Position numbers and translations under genes: made by a program. A stretch of 64,000 nt of DNA from Parvibaculum sp. GTDB taxonomy: Bacteria; Pseudomonadota; Alphaproteobacteria; Parvibaculales; Parvibaculaceae. The stretch is taken from the NCBI GenBank assembly GCA_017642695.1, contig JAEPQD010000002.1:682001-746000 (forward strand), in the 5' to 3' direction. Below the pieces are notes generated by a model that was given only the letters and a program-made list of their open reading frames with translations, searched no databases and had not been told where the DNA came from. Of the stretch, positions 50,554 to 61,771 are shown in pieces. Every line of letters begins with the position of its first letter. Position 1 is the first letter of the stretch.

Positions 50554-53073
50554 ATGGCCGAGACGCCGGCCGATTACGCCGACGCCGTGGAAGGTGCCGA
50601 CAGTCCGGTCGAGAACGGGGCAGACGCCGCGTGGTCGCTGCCCGCACGGCGCTGGGTTGTGATCGGTGCGGTGGCTACCGGTATCGTGACGACATTGCTC
50701 GATACGCTTGGCGTTCATGTCTTCGGTCTGCCGGGGGTGCTTACCGCATTCGGTCTCGTCGCCATCGGCGGCGCGGTCCTCTACGGCCTTTCCGGCAGCA
50801 ATGCGGAAGCGCTGAGCCGCTCGCCGCTCGCCGCCGCCGAGGCGCTGATGGCACTTCCCGATCCCTGCTATGTGACCGACCGGCGGGGCTCCCTTCTGTT
50901 TGCCAATGCGGCCTATCGCGCGCTGACGGGCGGCTTCGACGGCGACCGGACGGTGCCGGTCGAGCGGCTGCTCGCGGGGCGGGGTGAGGGCGCAGAAGTT
51001 TCCTTCCGGCTGGCGCAGGCCGCGCGCACGGGCTTTGCCGCCGAAGAAGATGTGACCATCGGTCCGCGAAACGCGGAGCGCGTCTACCGCGCTATCGTGC
51101 GGCCGCTGAGCGGAACGTCCGGCGGCGCGGTATGGCTGTTCCGGGACCTGACCGCCGAACGGGAAAGGGCCGAGTCGGCCGAGCGCATGCACAAGCGCTC
51201 CCTTGCCTATGTAGAGCACGCCCCGTTCGGCTTCTTTGCCGCCGATCCCGACGGCGTTCTCATTTTCATGAATGCCCGGCTCGGCAGCTGGCTGGGTGTG
51301 GAACCTCAAAGGCTCACCGAGCGGCGGGTCACGCTCGCCGAACTCGTGATCGGCGATGTCCCCGCGCTTGCCGATGGCGAGGCCAGCGACGGCGATCAGT
51401 TGCCGGTGCTCGACGTTGATCTGCGGGGACCGGAGGACAAGGCAATCCCGGTCCGCATCATGCGGACGCGCGTTGCGGCCGCGGCCGGGCGGCCGGCACG
51501 GATCTTCGCGCTGGTGCTGAACCGCACGACGGGCGACAAGGCGGAAGAAACGGTGCGGGACGCGGAGATGCGTTTTGCCCGCTTCTTCAACAATGCACCC
51601 GTCGGCATCGCGACGGTCGATGCGGAGGGGCGGATCGACAACGCGAACCGTTCCTTTGTCGCCTATGCAGGCGAAGAGGTGGCGCGCGGTGCCGAGCTTG
51701 CGAGCCTCATGATGGAAGAGGACAGGGCGGGCGTCGAAGAGGTTCTCGAGAATGCCAGGGCGGGACGGCTTTCCGGGGCGCCGGTCGATGTGCGTCTCGC
51801 GCGGAACCCGGATCGCGTCGGCCAGCTCTATGCCGCGCGGGTCGACACCGGGGCGGGGGCATCCATCGTCGTCTACCTGATCGACGCGACGGAGCAGAAG
51901 TCGCTCGAATTGCAGTTCGCGCAGTCGCAGAAGATGCAGGCTGTCGGCCAGCTCGCGGGCGGCGTGGCACATGATTTCAACAACCTGCTGACGGCGATCA
52001 TCGGTTTCTGCGACCTGCTGCTTGCGCGCCACCAGGCGGGGGACCCTTCCTTTGCCGACGTCGTGCAGATCAAGCAGAATGCGAACCGCGCCGCGAATCT
52101 GACGCGGCAGCTCCTTGCCTTCTCGCGCCGGCAGACGCTGCGCCCCAAGGTGCTTTCGCTGACCGATGCGCTGGCGGAACTGCAGAACCTGCTGGCGCGC
52201 CTTCTCACCGAGAAGGTCGAACTCAAGATCGTGCATGGCCGCGATCTGGGTCTGGTAAAAGTCGACCAGAACCAGCTCGAACAGGTCATCATCAATCTCT
52301 CGGTCAATGCCCGTGACGCCATGCCCGATGGCGGGCGGCTCACCATCCGCACGGCGAACGTGTCGGAAGCCGACAGCCGCGCACTCGATCACCCGCTGAT
52401 GCCGCATGCCGAATATGTACTGATCGAGGTGGGAGACACCGGCACCGGCATCCCGAAGGAAAATCTCGGCAAGATCTTCGAGCCCTTCTACACGACGAAG
52501 GATCCGTCCAAGGGGACGGGGCTCGGTCTTTCCACCGTCTACGGTATCGTAAAGCAGACGGGTGGCTTCATCTTCCCCTACTCGACGCTCGGCAAGGGCA
52601 CGACCTTCCGCATCTATCTGCCGCGCTACATCGAAACGGCGGCGGACAAGGCGGCGGAAGCCGCCGCAGCCGCCGTGCCCGCGGAAGCGGCGGACCTCAC
52701 CGGCAAGGGCACGATCCTGCTCGTCGAAGACGAAGACGCTGTACGCACCTTCGCGGCCCGGGCGCTCGGCACGCGCGGCTATGAAGTGCTGCAGGCCGAG
52801 AGCGGCGAGATCGCGCTCGACGTGGTGCGCGAACATGACGGCCGGATCGACCTCGTCGTTTCCGACGTGGTGATGCCCAACATGGACGGACCGACGATGG
52901 CGAAGGAACTGAAGACGCTGCTTCCCGGAACGCCGATCATCTTCGTTTCCGGCTATGCGGAAGATGCTTTCGCGAAGAACCTCGACCCCGATCAGGAATT
53001 CCATTTCCTGCCGAAGCCCTTCTCGCTGAAGCAGCTTGCTGCCGCCGTGAAGGACGTCATGGGCAGGAAGTAG
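50554..53073 (+). CDS. cckA: Hybrid histidine kinase CckA
   Basis: About 839 residues. Two N-terminal helices (about 30-80), three PAS-like regions (about 90-440), a HisKA domain with phospho-acceptor His473 in GGVAHDFNNLL, an HATPase domain (EQVIINLSVNARDAMPDGG; IPKENLGKIFEPFYTTKDPSKGTGLGLSTVYG) and a receiver domain with Asp771 in SDVVMPNMDG. The layout is that of CckA, which passes phosphate through ChpT to CtrA and CpdR to control the cell cycle and, in many alphaproteobacteria, motility. It lies directly behind flhB in the CtrA-box flgB operon, which suggests feedback. Confidence 0.92.
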   Translation: MAETPADYADAVEGADSPVENGADAAWSLPARRWVVIGAVATGIVTTLLDTLGVHVFGLPGVLTAFGLVAIGGAVLYGLSGSNAEALSRSPLAAAEALMALPDPCYVTDRRGSLLFANAAYRALTGGFDGDRTVPVERLLAGRGEGAEVSFRLAQAARTGFAAEEDVTIGPRNAERVYRAIVRPLSGTSGGAVWLFRDLTAERERAESAERMHKRSLAYVEHAPFGFFAADPDGVLIFMNARLGSWLGVEPQRLTERRVTLAELVIGDVPALADGEASDGDQLPVLDVDLRGPEDKAIPVRIMRTRVAAAAGRPARIFALVLNRTTGDKAEETVRDAEMRFARFFNNAPVGIATVDAEGRIDNANRSFVAYAGEEVARGAELASLMMEEDRAGVEEVLENARAGRLSGAPVDVRLARNPDRVGQLYAARVDTGAGASIVVYLIDATEQKSLELQFAQSQKMQAVGQLAGGVAHDFNNLLTAIIGFCDLLLARHQAGDPSFADVVQIKQNANRAANLTRQLLAFSRRQTLRPKVLSLTDALAELQNLLARLLTEKVELKIVHGRDLGLVKVDQNQLEQVIINLSVNARDAMPDGGRLTIRTANVSEADSRALDHPLMPHAEYVLIEVGDTGTGIPKENLGKIFEPFYTTKDPSKGTGLGLSTVYGIVKQTGGFIFPYSTLGKGTTFRIYLPRYIETAADKAAEAAAAAVPAEAADLTGKGTILLVEDEDAVRTFAARALGTRGYEVLQAESGEIALDVVREHDGRIDLVVSDVVMPNMDGPTMAKELKTLLPGTPIIFVSGYAEDAFAKNLDPDQEFHFLPKPFSLKQLAAAVKDVMGRK

Positions 53074-53077
53074 CCCC

Positions 53078-53578
53078 GTGCTCGTCATCCTTTCCGGATT
53101 GCCCGGCACCGGCAAGACGACGCTCGGCCGGGCGCTTGCGGAAGCGGCGGGCGCCGTTCATGTCCGGATCGACAGCATCGAACAGGCGCTCAAGCGATCG
53201 AGCCTTCGTCTCGACCCGGTCGAGGATGCCGGCTATGCGGCAGGTATGGCGCTCGCGGAAGACAATCTTCGCCTTGGGCATTCCGTCATCGCCGACTCCG
53301 TCAATCCGCTCGAGGTGACGCGGAAAGCCTGGCGCGCCGTGGCGGAGCGGGCGGGTGTTCCCCATGCCGATGTCGAGATCGTCTGTTCGGACGAGGGGGA
53401 GCATCGGGCCCGCGTCGAAACGCGGGTGAGCGACATAGAAGGGCTCGTTCAGCCGAAATGGGCCGACGTCGAGGCGCGGCACTACGAGCCCTGGACGGAA
53501 CCGCGCATCCTGATCGACACGGCCGGGCGGGACGAGGCCGACTGCCTCGCGGAGCTGCGGGCAAAACTGCCGCTCTGA
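53078..53578 (+). CDS. P-loop kinase-like protein, zeta-toxin/AAA_33 type
   Basis: About 166 residues from a GTG 4 bp after the cckA stop. Walker A is GLPGTGKTT (about residues 7-15), followed by HVRIDSIEQAL and a SVIADSVNPLEVTRKAW segment. This pattern fits small AAA_33/zeta-like kinases that phosphorylate small molecules. There is no paired antitoxin gene, so a toxin-antitoxin system is unlikely. It probably shares transcripts with cckA. Substrate unknown. Confidence 0.75.
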   Translation: MLVILSGLPGTGKTTLGRALAEAAGAVHVRIDSIEQALKRSSLRLDPVEDAGYAAGMALAEDNLRLGHSVIADSVNPLEVTRKAWRAVAERAGVPHADVEIVCSDEGEHRARVETRVSDIEGLVQPKWADVEARHYEPWTEPRILIDTAGRDEADCLAELRAKLPL

Positions 53579-53694
53579 AGCCGTGCGAGCGTTAAGCATG
53601 AACGCAATGCCGCAGGGCGCCATGCTGGTTTCACCCGTTCGGACGATGTAGTCTGTGCCTGTTTGAAACGGTTCGACCCCAGGCGTCTCGCGGC

Positions 53695-54759
53695 ATGTCC
53701 ACGGATCACCTCAGCGCTCTCCAGCCCGACAGTTCGCGCCCGGCGCAAACGAGCGCGGAAAACCACCGCGCGGCGCTCGCCATTGCGCGCCGTCACATGG
53801 GGCATGTCGCCTGGCCGACCGTCTTCGTCTCGCTCGGCTCGCTTGCCGGGCTTGCCGTTTCGAGCGCGGCGGCGCTTGCCGGGCTCTGGCCCATGTGGGC
53901 CGCGATGCTCGTCAACGGCTACCTGCTGCTGATGCAGTTCATGGCGGTGCATGACGGCATTCACGAGGCCATTTCAGGCGATGACCGTCGCTACAAGTGG
54001 CTGAACGACCTTCTCGCCTGGATCGGCGGCATCGCGACGCTCATTCCCTATCGCGGCTACGACGTGATGCATCTCGTGCATCACCGCTACACCAATGATT
54101 TCGAGCGCGACCCGGACACCTGGTGCGCAGGGCGGAACCCGGTCACGCTCATCCTCCGTTTCTTCACGCAGACGCCGCATTACGTCTGGGTGATGACGCG
54201 GATGGGGATGTGGCGCGACAGGACGCGCCGGCGCGAATATTTCATCGCGGGCGCCCATCACCTCACCGCCTGGACGCTGGTCGCCGTGGGGTTCGTCTAT
54301 GGCTGGGCCTACGAAATCCTGATGCTCTGGATCTTCCCGACCTTCCTCAACGTCGCGCTGATCGGGCTCGTCTTCAACTACCTGCCGCACCGGCCGCATC
54401 TCTCGCAGGAGCGCTACAAGGATTCCGGCGTCTTTCTGCTGCCGCGCCCCATTCACCGGCTGGTGACCGTGCTCGACATGTATCAGACCTACCATCTGAT
54501 CCATCACCTCTTCCCGCGCATTCCGTTCTACCGGATCGGCGCCGCCTTCCACGAAATGCGGCCGGTTCTCGAGGCGGAAGGGGCAACGATTCACGACTGG
54601 ACCCATGCCTGGGACAGGAAGCCGGCAAGGGCTGCGGCGACGGCCGCGATGGGGGCTGCGCCCGCCGCCCGGGCTGCGCGGACCGGCAGCGCGGCGAAGA
54701 CAGCCGCAACGGCCGCAGGCGAAAGCAGTCGCCCGGAACGTCGCGCGAACACGAACTGA
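53695..54759 (+). CDS. Membrane fatty acid desaturase-like di-iron enzyme
   Basis: About 354 residues. Histidine boxes are HDGIHE (about residue 86), HLVHHRYTN (about 124) and HLIHHLFP (about 267), with several helices, as in membrane fatty acid desaturases and hydroxylases. The YLPHRPHLSQERYKDSG segment also recalls beta-carotene ketolase-like members. The last ~45 residues are Ala/Arg-rich low complexity (AAATAAMGAAPAARAART and similar), a tail outside the conserved domain. It stands alone between the P-loop kinase and recA. Substrate, lipid or carotenoid, cannot be decided. Confidence 0.82.
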   Translation: MSTDHLSALQPDSSRPAQTSAENHRAALAIARRHMGHVAWPTVFVSLGSLAGLAVSSAAALAGLWPMWAAMLVNGYLLLMQFMAVHDGIHEAISGDDRRYKWLNDLLAWIGGIATLIPYRGYDVMHLVHHRYTNDFERDPDTWCAGRNPVTLILRFFTQTPHYVWVMTRMGMWRDRTRRREYFIAGAHHLTAWTLVAVGFVYGWAYEILMLWIFPTFLNVALIGLVFNYLPHRPHLSQERYKDSGVFLLPRPIHRLVTVLDMYQTYHLIHHLFPRIPFYRIGAAFHEMRPVLEAEGATIHDWTHAWDRKPARAAATAAMGAAPAARAARTGSAAKTAATAAGESSRPERRANTN

Positions 54760-54803
54760 ATTTCCCCTTGTTTTCAGTGCTTTGAATTTTTCATTGCCAA
54801 TGA

Positions 54804-54818
54804 GAACAAAATAAGTAC
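54804..54818. promoter_or_regulatory. LexA-like box upstream of recA
   Basis: GAAC-AAAATAA-GTAC matches GAAC-N7-GAAC with one mismatch in the second half. It is 64 bp upstream of the recA ATG. LexA control of recA is expected, and the degenerate half may allow higher basal expression. Confidence 0.65.
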
Positions 54819-54881
54819 ATTGATCGTCATGAACAGCGCGTTGCGCGACTCGGGCGGCGATGAAATAAGGGGAAATCACCC

Positions 54882-55979
<1,098 letters not shown>

Positions 55980-56026
55980 CGGCCTGAAGACAATTTCTCT
56001 GGCTCCGGCCTTTCGGCCGGGCATGG

Positions 56027-56057
56027 AACGGCGCCGGGTACCCTCCGGCGCCGTTTT
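56027..56057 (+). terminator. Terminator of recA
   Basis: AACGGCGCCGG / CCGGCGCCGTT with a 7-base loop, followed by TT. Strong intrinsic terminator. Confidence 0.9.
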
Positions 56058-56224
56058 CGTTTGGCCGGGCTCAGGGGGGCGGGGACCGTTCGGGGCAGCC
56101 CCATTCTGGACAGGCGCTGGGGCGACAGGTAAAAGCTGACACCCTATATTTGTTAATGAAACCCGGCGGATAGAGGCTTGCGAAGCCCTCCCGCCTTCTC
56201 CGAACGAGCGGAAGCGCAAGCGAC

Positions 56225-58903
56225 ATGGACGGCCTCAACGAGATCCGACGCAAGTATCTGGAATTCTTCCGCGCGCAGGGCCACGAGGTCGTGCCGTCGG
56301 GCCCGCTCGTCCCGAACAACGACCCCACGCTGCTCTTCACCAATGCCGGCATGGTGCCGTTCAAGAACGTCTTCACCGGCCAGGAGACGCGGCCCTATTC
56401 GCGCGCGGCGAGTTCACAGAAATGCGTGCGCGCGGGTGGCAAGCACAACGACCTCGACAATGTCGGCTATACGGCGCGGCATCACACCTTCTTCGAGATG
56501 CTCGGCAACTTCTCCTTTGGCGACTACTACAAGGAAGAGGCGATCAAGTTCGCCTGGGATCTGATCACGAAGGAATTCGCGCTCCCCGAAAGCCGCCTCA
56601 TGGTGACGATCTACGAGGACGACGACGAGGCGCACGGTCTCTGGAAGAAGATCGCGGGGCTTGAGGACAGCAGGATCGTCCGCCTCGGCGCCAAGTCGAA
56701 TTTCTGGCAGATGGGCGACACCGGCCCCTGCGGTCCCAATTCCGAAATCTTCTACGATCACGGCGAGAAAATTCCCGGCGGTCCGCCCGGCAGCCCGGAC
56801 GAGGACGGCGACCGTTTCATCGAGATATGGAATCTCGTCTTCATGCAATACGAACAGCATGAGGACGGTTCCCGCACACGCCTGCCGAAGCCGTCGATCG
56901 ATACCGGCATGGGGCTCGAGCGCATGGCGGCCGTCATGCAGGGTACCTACGACAATTATGCGACCGACCTGATGCGCTCGCTGATCGTCGCGTCCGCCGA
57001 AGCGTCGAAGAGCGATCCGGACGGATCTCATGCCGTCAGCCACCGCGTCATCGCCGATCATCTGCGCTCGTCGTCCTTCCTGATTGCGGATGGCGTGATG
57101 CCGTCCAACGAAGGCCGCGGCTACGTGCTTCGCCGGATCATGCGCCGCGCCATGCGCCATGCGCAGCTCGTCGGCGTCAGCGAGCCCCTGATGTGGCGGC
57201 TCGTGCCGGCGCTTGTCCGGCAGATGGGCGATGCCTATCCGGAACTTCGCCGCGCCGAGGCGCTCGTCACCGAAACCCTCAAGCTCGAGGAGACACGGTT
57301 CCGCGAAACGCTCACACGCGGTCTCAAGCTTCTCGACGAGGAAGTCGAGAAACAGCAGGGCAAAGGCGTGCTGCCGGGCGAAGTCGCCTTCAAGCTCTAC
57401 GATACCTACGGCTTCCCGCTCGACCTGACGCAGGATGCGCTGCGTGCCCGCGGCATGAGCGTCGACCAGACGGGCTTCGATGCCGCGATGGCGAAGCAGC
57501 GTCAGGACGCGCGCGCCGCCTGGGCGGGGTCGGGCGAAAAGGCGACCGAGGCCGTCTGGTTCGAACTGCGCGAGAAGGTCGGCGCCACCGAATTCCTCGG
57601 CTACGAAACCGAGGTTGCCGAGGGCAAGATCGTCGCGCTTCTCGTCGACGGCGCTCCGGTCGATGCCGTCGAGGCGGGCACGGAAGCGGCCATCGTCACC
57701 AATCAGACGCCGTTCTACGGCGAGAGCGGTGGCCAGATCGGTGATACCGGCGTGATCTTCTCCGCGGACGGTGCCGAGTTCCCCGTGATCGACACGGTGA
57801 AGAAGCTTGGCGACATGCATGTCCATATCGGCAAGCTCTCGCGCGGGCGGCTCAGGCTCGGCGACATCGTGGAGATGAAAGTCGACAAGGCGCTTCGCGA
57901 CGCGACGCGCGCCAACCATTCGGCGACGCATCTGCTGCACGAGGCGCTTCGCAGGGTTCTGGGCGCGCATGTCACGCAGAAGGGGTCGATGGTCGGGCCC
58001 GAGCGGCTGCGTTTCGACTTCAGCCACCCGAAACCGATGACGGCGGAAGAAATCACCGAGGTCGAGACGATCGTGAACGGCGTCATTCGGCAGAATGTGG
58101 AAGTCTCGACGCGTCTCATGACCCCGGACGACGCCATTGCGGCGGGTGCGCTCGCGCTGTTCGGCGAAAAATATGGCGACGAAGTGCGCGTGCTCGCGAT
58201 GGGCCGCGACGAAGACAACGCGAACGGCACCTATTCGGTCGAGCTGTGCGGCGGCACGCATGTGCGCCGTGTCGGCGACATCGCGATCTTCAAGATCGTG
58301 AGCGAGAGTGCGGTCGCGTCCGGCATTCGCCGCATCGAGGCGCTGACGGGCGAGGGCGCGCGCGCCTATCTCGTGCAGCAGGAGAGGATGCTGAAGGAAG
58401 CCGCGGGCGCGCTCCGGATCGCGCCGGAAGATCTGCCGTCCCGTGTCGTCTCGCTGATGGAGGAGCGCAAACGCCTGGAGCGCGAACTGGCGCAGGCGAA
58501 GAAGCAGCTCGCGATGGGCGGCGGTTCCGGCGGCGGCGCGGCCGAAACGCAGGTGCAGGAGCTCGGCGGCGTGAAGATCATCGCGCGCAAGCTCGAGGGC
58601 GTGAACCCGAAGGATCTGCGCGGTCTCGTCGACGACGGCAAGAAGCAGCTTGGTTCCGGCGTCGTCGCCTTCGTCGCCGTGTCGGAAGACGGCAAGGGCG
58701 CGATTGCGGTGGGCGTCACCGAGGATCTCACCTCGCGCTACAACGCGGTCGAGCTTGTGAAGGCGGGTGCGGCGGCGATGGGCGGCAAGGGCGGCGGCGG
58801 GCGGCCTGACATGGCGCAGGCCGGCGGTCCGGACGCGGCAAAGGCCGATGCGGCGCTGGACGCCGTGCGTGCGGCAGTCGGCGAACTCGCGGGCGCGGCC
58901 TGA
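56225..58903 (+). CDS. alaS: Alanyl-tRNA synthetase
   Basis: About 892 residues. [54 protein letters not shown] is the class II catalytic opening. The editing domain has [16 protein letters not shown] and the zinc-binding [12 protein letters not shown]. The C-Ala domain ([30 protein letters not shown]) is complete. The gene follows recA as in many alphaproteobacteria. Confidence 0.98.
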   Translation: MDGLNEIRRKYLEFFRAQGHEVVPSGPLVPNNDPTLLFTNAGMVPFKNVFTGQETRPYSRAASSQKCVRAGGKHNDLDNVGYTARHHTFFEMLGNFSFGDYYKEEAIKFAWDLITKEFALPESRLMVTIYEDDDEAHGLWKKIAGLEDSRIVRLGAKSNFWQMGDTGPCGPNSEIFYDHGEKIPGGPPGSPDEDGDRFIEIWNLVFMQYEQHEDGSRTRLPKPSIDTGMGLERMAAVMQGTYDNYATDLMRSLIVASAEASKSDPDGSHAVSHRVIADHLRSSSFLIADGVMPSNEGRGYVLRRIMRRAMRHAQLVGVSEPLMWRLVPALVRQMGDAYPELRRAEALVTETLKLEETRFRETLTRGLKLLDEEVEKQQGKGVLPGEVAFKLYDTYGFPLDLTQDALRARGMSVDQTGFDAAMAKQRQDARAAWAGSGEKATEAVWFELREKVGATEFLGYETEVAEGKIVALLVDGAPVDAVEAGTEAAIVTNQTPFYGESGGQIGDTGVIFSADGAEFPVIDTVKKLGDMHVHIGKLSRGRLRLGDIVEMKVDKALRDATRANHSATHLLHEALRRVLGAHVTQKGSMVGPERLRFDFSHPKPMTAEEITEVETIVNGVIRQNVEVSTRLMTPDDAIAAGALALFGEKYGDEVRVLAMGRDEDNANGTYSVELCGGTHVRRVGDIAIFKIVSESAVASGIRRIEALTGEGARAYLVQQERMLKEAAGALRIAPEDLPSRVVSLMEERKRLERELAQAKKQLAMGGGSGGGAAETQVQELGGVKIIARKLEGVNPKDLRGLVDDGKKQLGSGVVAFVAVSEDGKGAIAVGVTEDLTSRYNAVELVKAGAAAMGGKGGGGRPDMAQAGGPDAAKADAALDAVRAAVGELAGAA

Positions 58904-58919
58904 GGACGCATCTATCTTT

Positions 58920-58950
58920 CTGCCACCCTCCCTCGAGGGGAGGGTGGCAG
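58920..58950 (+). terminator. Inverted repeat after alaS
   Basis: CTGCCACCCTCCC / GGGAGGGTGGCAG, 13-bp stem 17 bp after alaS. There is no T-run, so it may protect the 3' end or act as a Rho-assisted terminator. Confidence 0.6.
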
Positions 58951-59017
58951 AACAGGCGGCCCCGCCCAAAATAAACTTATCCCCCTCCCTTTCTCCGTAC
59001 CCATATTAAATCCATCT

Positions 59018-59210
59018 CGCTCCACCGAAGGGCGCGTCCGGACTGGCCGAATGCGTGGAGAGGGAACCGATCCTGCGGCGTGGGGAACAGTCCCGCGTCC
59101 CGGGCGATTTCAGGAGGTTGGCGGGTACTACGGCCCGCGGGTCTCCCGGCCGATAAAAGCCGGGTAGGACTTATGAGGTTGGAGAAATCGTAACGTCGGT
59201 GCGCGGAGCG
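59018..59210 (+). ncRNA. Possible structured RNA of about 193 nt
   Basis: A closing stem CGCTCC / GGAGCG (59018-59023 with 59205-59210) is extended by CCGA / TCGG. Inside lie AACC-GAT-CCTG / CAGG-A-GGTT, GCGGG / CCCGC and CCCGGC / GCCGGG hairpins. TATTAA at 59004-59009 lies about 9 bp before the stem and fits a -10 element. The length is in the range of 6S RNA, but the inner multi-hairpin layout is not clearly 6S. No tRNA, tmRNA tag, SRP or RNase P signature was found. Confidence 0.4.
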
Positions 59211-59303
59211 TCGGAAGAGGACGCACCCCCGCCATTACAAACAAACAAAGGCGGCGTCGCCGCCGCTCCGCGCAACCTTCCCTCGAAGGCCGCGAACGAT
59301 ACG

Positions 59304-59332
59304 AAAAACCCCGGAGGCATCGCCTCGCGGGG
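59304..59332 (-). terminator. Terminator of icd
   Basis: CCCCG-CG-AGGC / GCCT-CC-GGGG with a short loop, followed on the minus strand by TTTTT. Lies 27 bp after the icd stop. Confidence 0.85.
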
Positions 59333-59359
59333 CTGTTCGTGCGACAGGCAGCGAGAGCG

Positions 59360-60583
59360 TCACCCTGCCTTGGCGAGCGCCTTGTCGAGGTTTGCGGCGA
59401 CCTTGTCGAGGAAGCCTTCCGTCGACAGCCAGGACTGTTCCGAGCCGACGAGAAGCGCCAGGTCCTTCGTCATGTAGCCGGACTCGACCGTCGAGACGCA
59501 GACCTTTTCCAGCGTGGCCGCGAATGTTGCCAGCGCTTCGTTGCCGTCGAGTTTCGCGCGATGCGCGAGGCCGCGCGTCCAGGCGAAGATCGAGGCGATG
59601 GAGTTGGTGGAGGTCTCCTCGCCGCGCTGATGCGCGCGGTAGTGGCGCGTCACCGTGCCGTGGGCGGCTTCCGCTTCCATGATCTTGCCGTCCGGCGTCA
59701 TCAGCACGGAGGTCATGAGGCCGAGCGAGCCGAAGCCCTGAGCGACCGAGTCCGACTGCACGTCGCCGTCGTAGTTCTTGCAGGCCCAGACATAGCCGCC
59801 GGACCATTTCATCGCGGAGGCCACCATGTCGTCGATCAGGCGATGTTCGTAGGTGATCTTCGCCTTTTCGAAATCGGCCTTGAAGTCCGCTTCGTAGATT
59901 TCCTGGAAGAGGTTCTTGAAGCGGCCATCATAGGTTTTCATGATGGTGTTCTTGGTCGAGAGATAGACCGGATAGCCGCGGTCGAGGCCGAACTTCAGGC
60001 AGGCGCGCGCGAAGTCGCGAATGCTGTCGTCGAGGTTATACATTCCCATCGCGATGCCGCCGCCCGGGAAGTCATAGATCTCCTCTTCGATCGTCTCCTT
60101 GCCGTCCTCCGACACCCACTTCATCGTGAGCTTGCCCTTGCCGGGGATGCGGATGTCGGTCGCGCGGTACTGGTCGCCGAAGGCGTGACGGCCGATCACG
60201 ATCGGCTCCGTCCAGCCCGGTACGAGGCGGGGAATGTTGCGGCAGATGATCGGTTCGCGGAACACGGTGCCGCCCAGAATGTTGCGGATCGTGCCGTTCG
60301 GCGACTTCCACATCTTCTTCAGCTTGAATTCCTCGACGCGCGCCTCGTCCGGCGTGATGGTCGCGCATTTGACGCCGACACCATGCTTCTTGATCGCTTC
60401 GGCGCTTTCGACCGTCACCTTGTCGTCGGTGTCGTCGCGATGCTCCATGCCAAGGTCGTAGTAGTCGAGGGTCAGGTCGAGATAGGGGAAGATCAGCTTG
60501 TCCTTGATCATCTGCCAGATGATCCGGGTCATCTCGTCGCCGTCGAGATCTACCACGGGGTTTGCGACTTTGATCTTCGGCAT
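59360..60583 (-). CDS. icd: NADP-dependent isocitrate dehydrogenase, eukaryotic-type
   Basis: About 407 residues from the ATG at 60583, preceded by AAGGA about 7 nt upstream. [23 protein letters not shown], the substrate-binding [19 protein letters not shown] and the C-terminal [37 protein letters not shown] match the homodimeric NADP enzyme common in alphaproteobacteria and mitochondria. It converts isocitrate to 2-oxoglutarate in the TCA cycle. It is monocistronic. Confidence 0.97.
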   Translation of the reverse strand: MPKIKVANPVVDLDGDEMTRIIWQMIKDKLIFPYLDLTLDYYDLGMEHRDDTDDKVTVESAEAIKKHGVGVKCATITPDEARVEEFKLKKMWKSPNGTIRNILGGTVFREPIICRNIPRLVPGWTEPIVIGRHAFGDQYRATDIRIPGKGKLTMKWVSEDGKETIEEEIYDFPGGGIAMGMYNLDDSIRDFARACLKFGLDRGYPVYLSTKNTIMKTYDGRFKNLFQEIYEADFKADFEKAKITYEHRLIDDMVASAMKWSGGYVWACKNYDGDVQSDSVAQGFGSLGLMTSVLMTPDGKIMEAEAAHGTVTRHYRAHQRGEETSTNSIASIFAWTRGLAHRAKLDGNEALATFAATLEKVCVSTVESGYMTKDLALLVGSEQSWLSTEGFLDKVAANLDKALAKAG

Positions 60584-60778
60584 GGGGGGTCCTTCGAGAG
60601 ATGACAAGGAGGGCTCGGGGACGCGCCGGTGGGCTGAAGGCGCCGGCCGCGGGCCCCGAAACGGGCCCCATCCCTATAACATTGCGGGCCGATTGATTAA
60701 AGGCGGCCAATCGCCTATTGACCGCGTGCCCGGCCCGTCCGGGCGAGGTTCCCCGACGGAAAGCGACGAAACGGCAAC

Positions 60779-61567
60779 ATGGCCGGAACCGATCATACGA
60801 GAAACGACCCAAGCACCGCCGCTCCCGGTCCGGCGGTGATTCTGGTCGCGCCGCAGCTTGGCGAAAATATCGGCACGGCCGCTCGCGCCATGCTCAATTT
60901 CGGGCTCACCGATCTCCGCCTCGTTCGTCCGCGCGACGGCTGGCCGAACGAGCGCGCCCGGGCGGCGGCCTCGGGCGCCGATGTCGTGATCGACGGCGCG
61001 CGGCTCTTCGACACGACGGCGGAAGCGGTTGCCGGGCTCGATTATGTCGTTGCGACGACGGCCCGCGCCCGCGACATGGTGAAGCCGATCCTGACACCGG
61101 AAGCGGCAGCGGCGCGGATGCGCGAGGCCTTCGCGGGCGGCGGCCATGCAGGACTTCTGTTCGGGCCGGAGCGTACGGGACTTGAGAACGATGATCTCGC
61201 ATTTGCCGACGCGCTGATGATGGTGCCGGTGAACCCGGCTTTCGCCTCGCTCAATCTCGCGCAGTGTGTGCTCCTCATGTCGTACGAATGGCACAAGGCG
61301 GGAGACGCGACGGAGGCGGTCCGGATCGACTATCAGCAGACGCGCCCGGCCAACAAGGAAGAGCTGCTCGGTTTTTTCGAGCATCTGGAAGGCGAACTCG
61401 ACCGCTTCGGATTTCTGAAGCCGCCCGAGAAGAAGCCATCGATGATCCGCAATCTCCGCAACATGTTCCAGCGGGCGGCACTCACCGAACAGGAGGTGCG
61501 GACGCTCCGGGGCGTTGTCGCTGCGCTCACGAGGCGCACGCCGAGGGGCGAGGGGCCGTCCGGGTAA
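60779..61567 (+). CDS. trmJ: tRNA (cytidine/uridine-2'-O)-methyltransferase TrmJ
   Basis: About 262 residues. The SPOUT fold is visible: AVILVAPQLGENIGTAARAMLNFGLTDLRLVRPRDGWPN, then LLFGPERTGLENDDLAFADALMMVPVNPAFASLNLAQCVLLMSYEW, motifs 1-3 of SpoU-type enzymes with the knot. The C-terminal extension (NKEELLGFFEHLEGELDRFGFL) fits TrmJ. It 2'-O-methylates tRNA position 32. Divergent from icd. Confidence 0.9.
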   Translation: MAGTDHTRNDPSTAAPGPAVILVAPQLGENIGTAARAMLNFGLTDLRLVRPRDGWPNERARAAASGADVVIDGARLFDTTAEAVAGLDYVVATTARARDMVKPILTPEAAAARMREAFAGGGHAGLLFGPERTGLENDDLAFADALMMVPVNPAFASLNLAQCVLLMSYEWHKAGDATEAVRIDYQQTRPANKEELLGFFEHLEGELDRFGFLKPPEKKPSMIRNLRNMFQRAALTEQEVRTLRGVVAALTRRTPRGEGPSG

Positions 61568-61771
61568 CCCCGATATGACCTTTTCGTCCGGTTTGACAGG
61601 GCGGTGCCCAGGGGCTAAAACCCGCCTCGAACACGGGCTCCCGGCATTTCGGGGGCCCGGTTTCATTAGATACGCACCCGCGGGGGCGGCGACGCTAGTA
61701 GCCGGCCCCTGTCGGCCCCGAAATGGGCAGAGGAGGGCGCGTTTCCTTCATTTTTGACCTTGAGGAACGCG

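Larger units (their letters stand above)
58904..59359. other. Intergenic region between alaS and icd
   Basis: 456 bp without a protein gene. It contains the alaS inverted repeat (58920-58950), a possible structured RNA (59018-59210), a GGCGG/CCGCC palindrome near 59251-59265, and the icd terminator (59304-59332). Confidence 0.6.

Noticed and set aside
53078..53578. Zeta-type toxin-antitoxin system
   Set aside because: Only a kinase-like P-loop gene is present, with no antitoxin gene beside it, and it is close behind cckA.
59018..59210. Cobalamin riboswitch or other known RNA between alaS and icd
   Set aside because: GGGAA and CCCGC stretches recall the cobalamin switch, but the GCCACTG box is absent and no target gene follows on that strand. 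Signatures of tmRNA, SRP RNA and RNase P were also not found.
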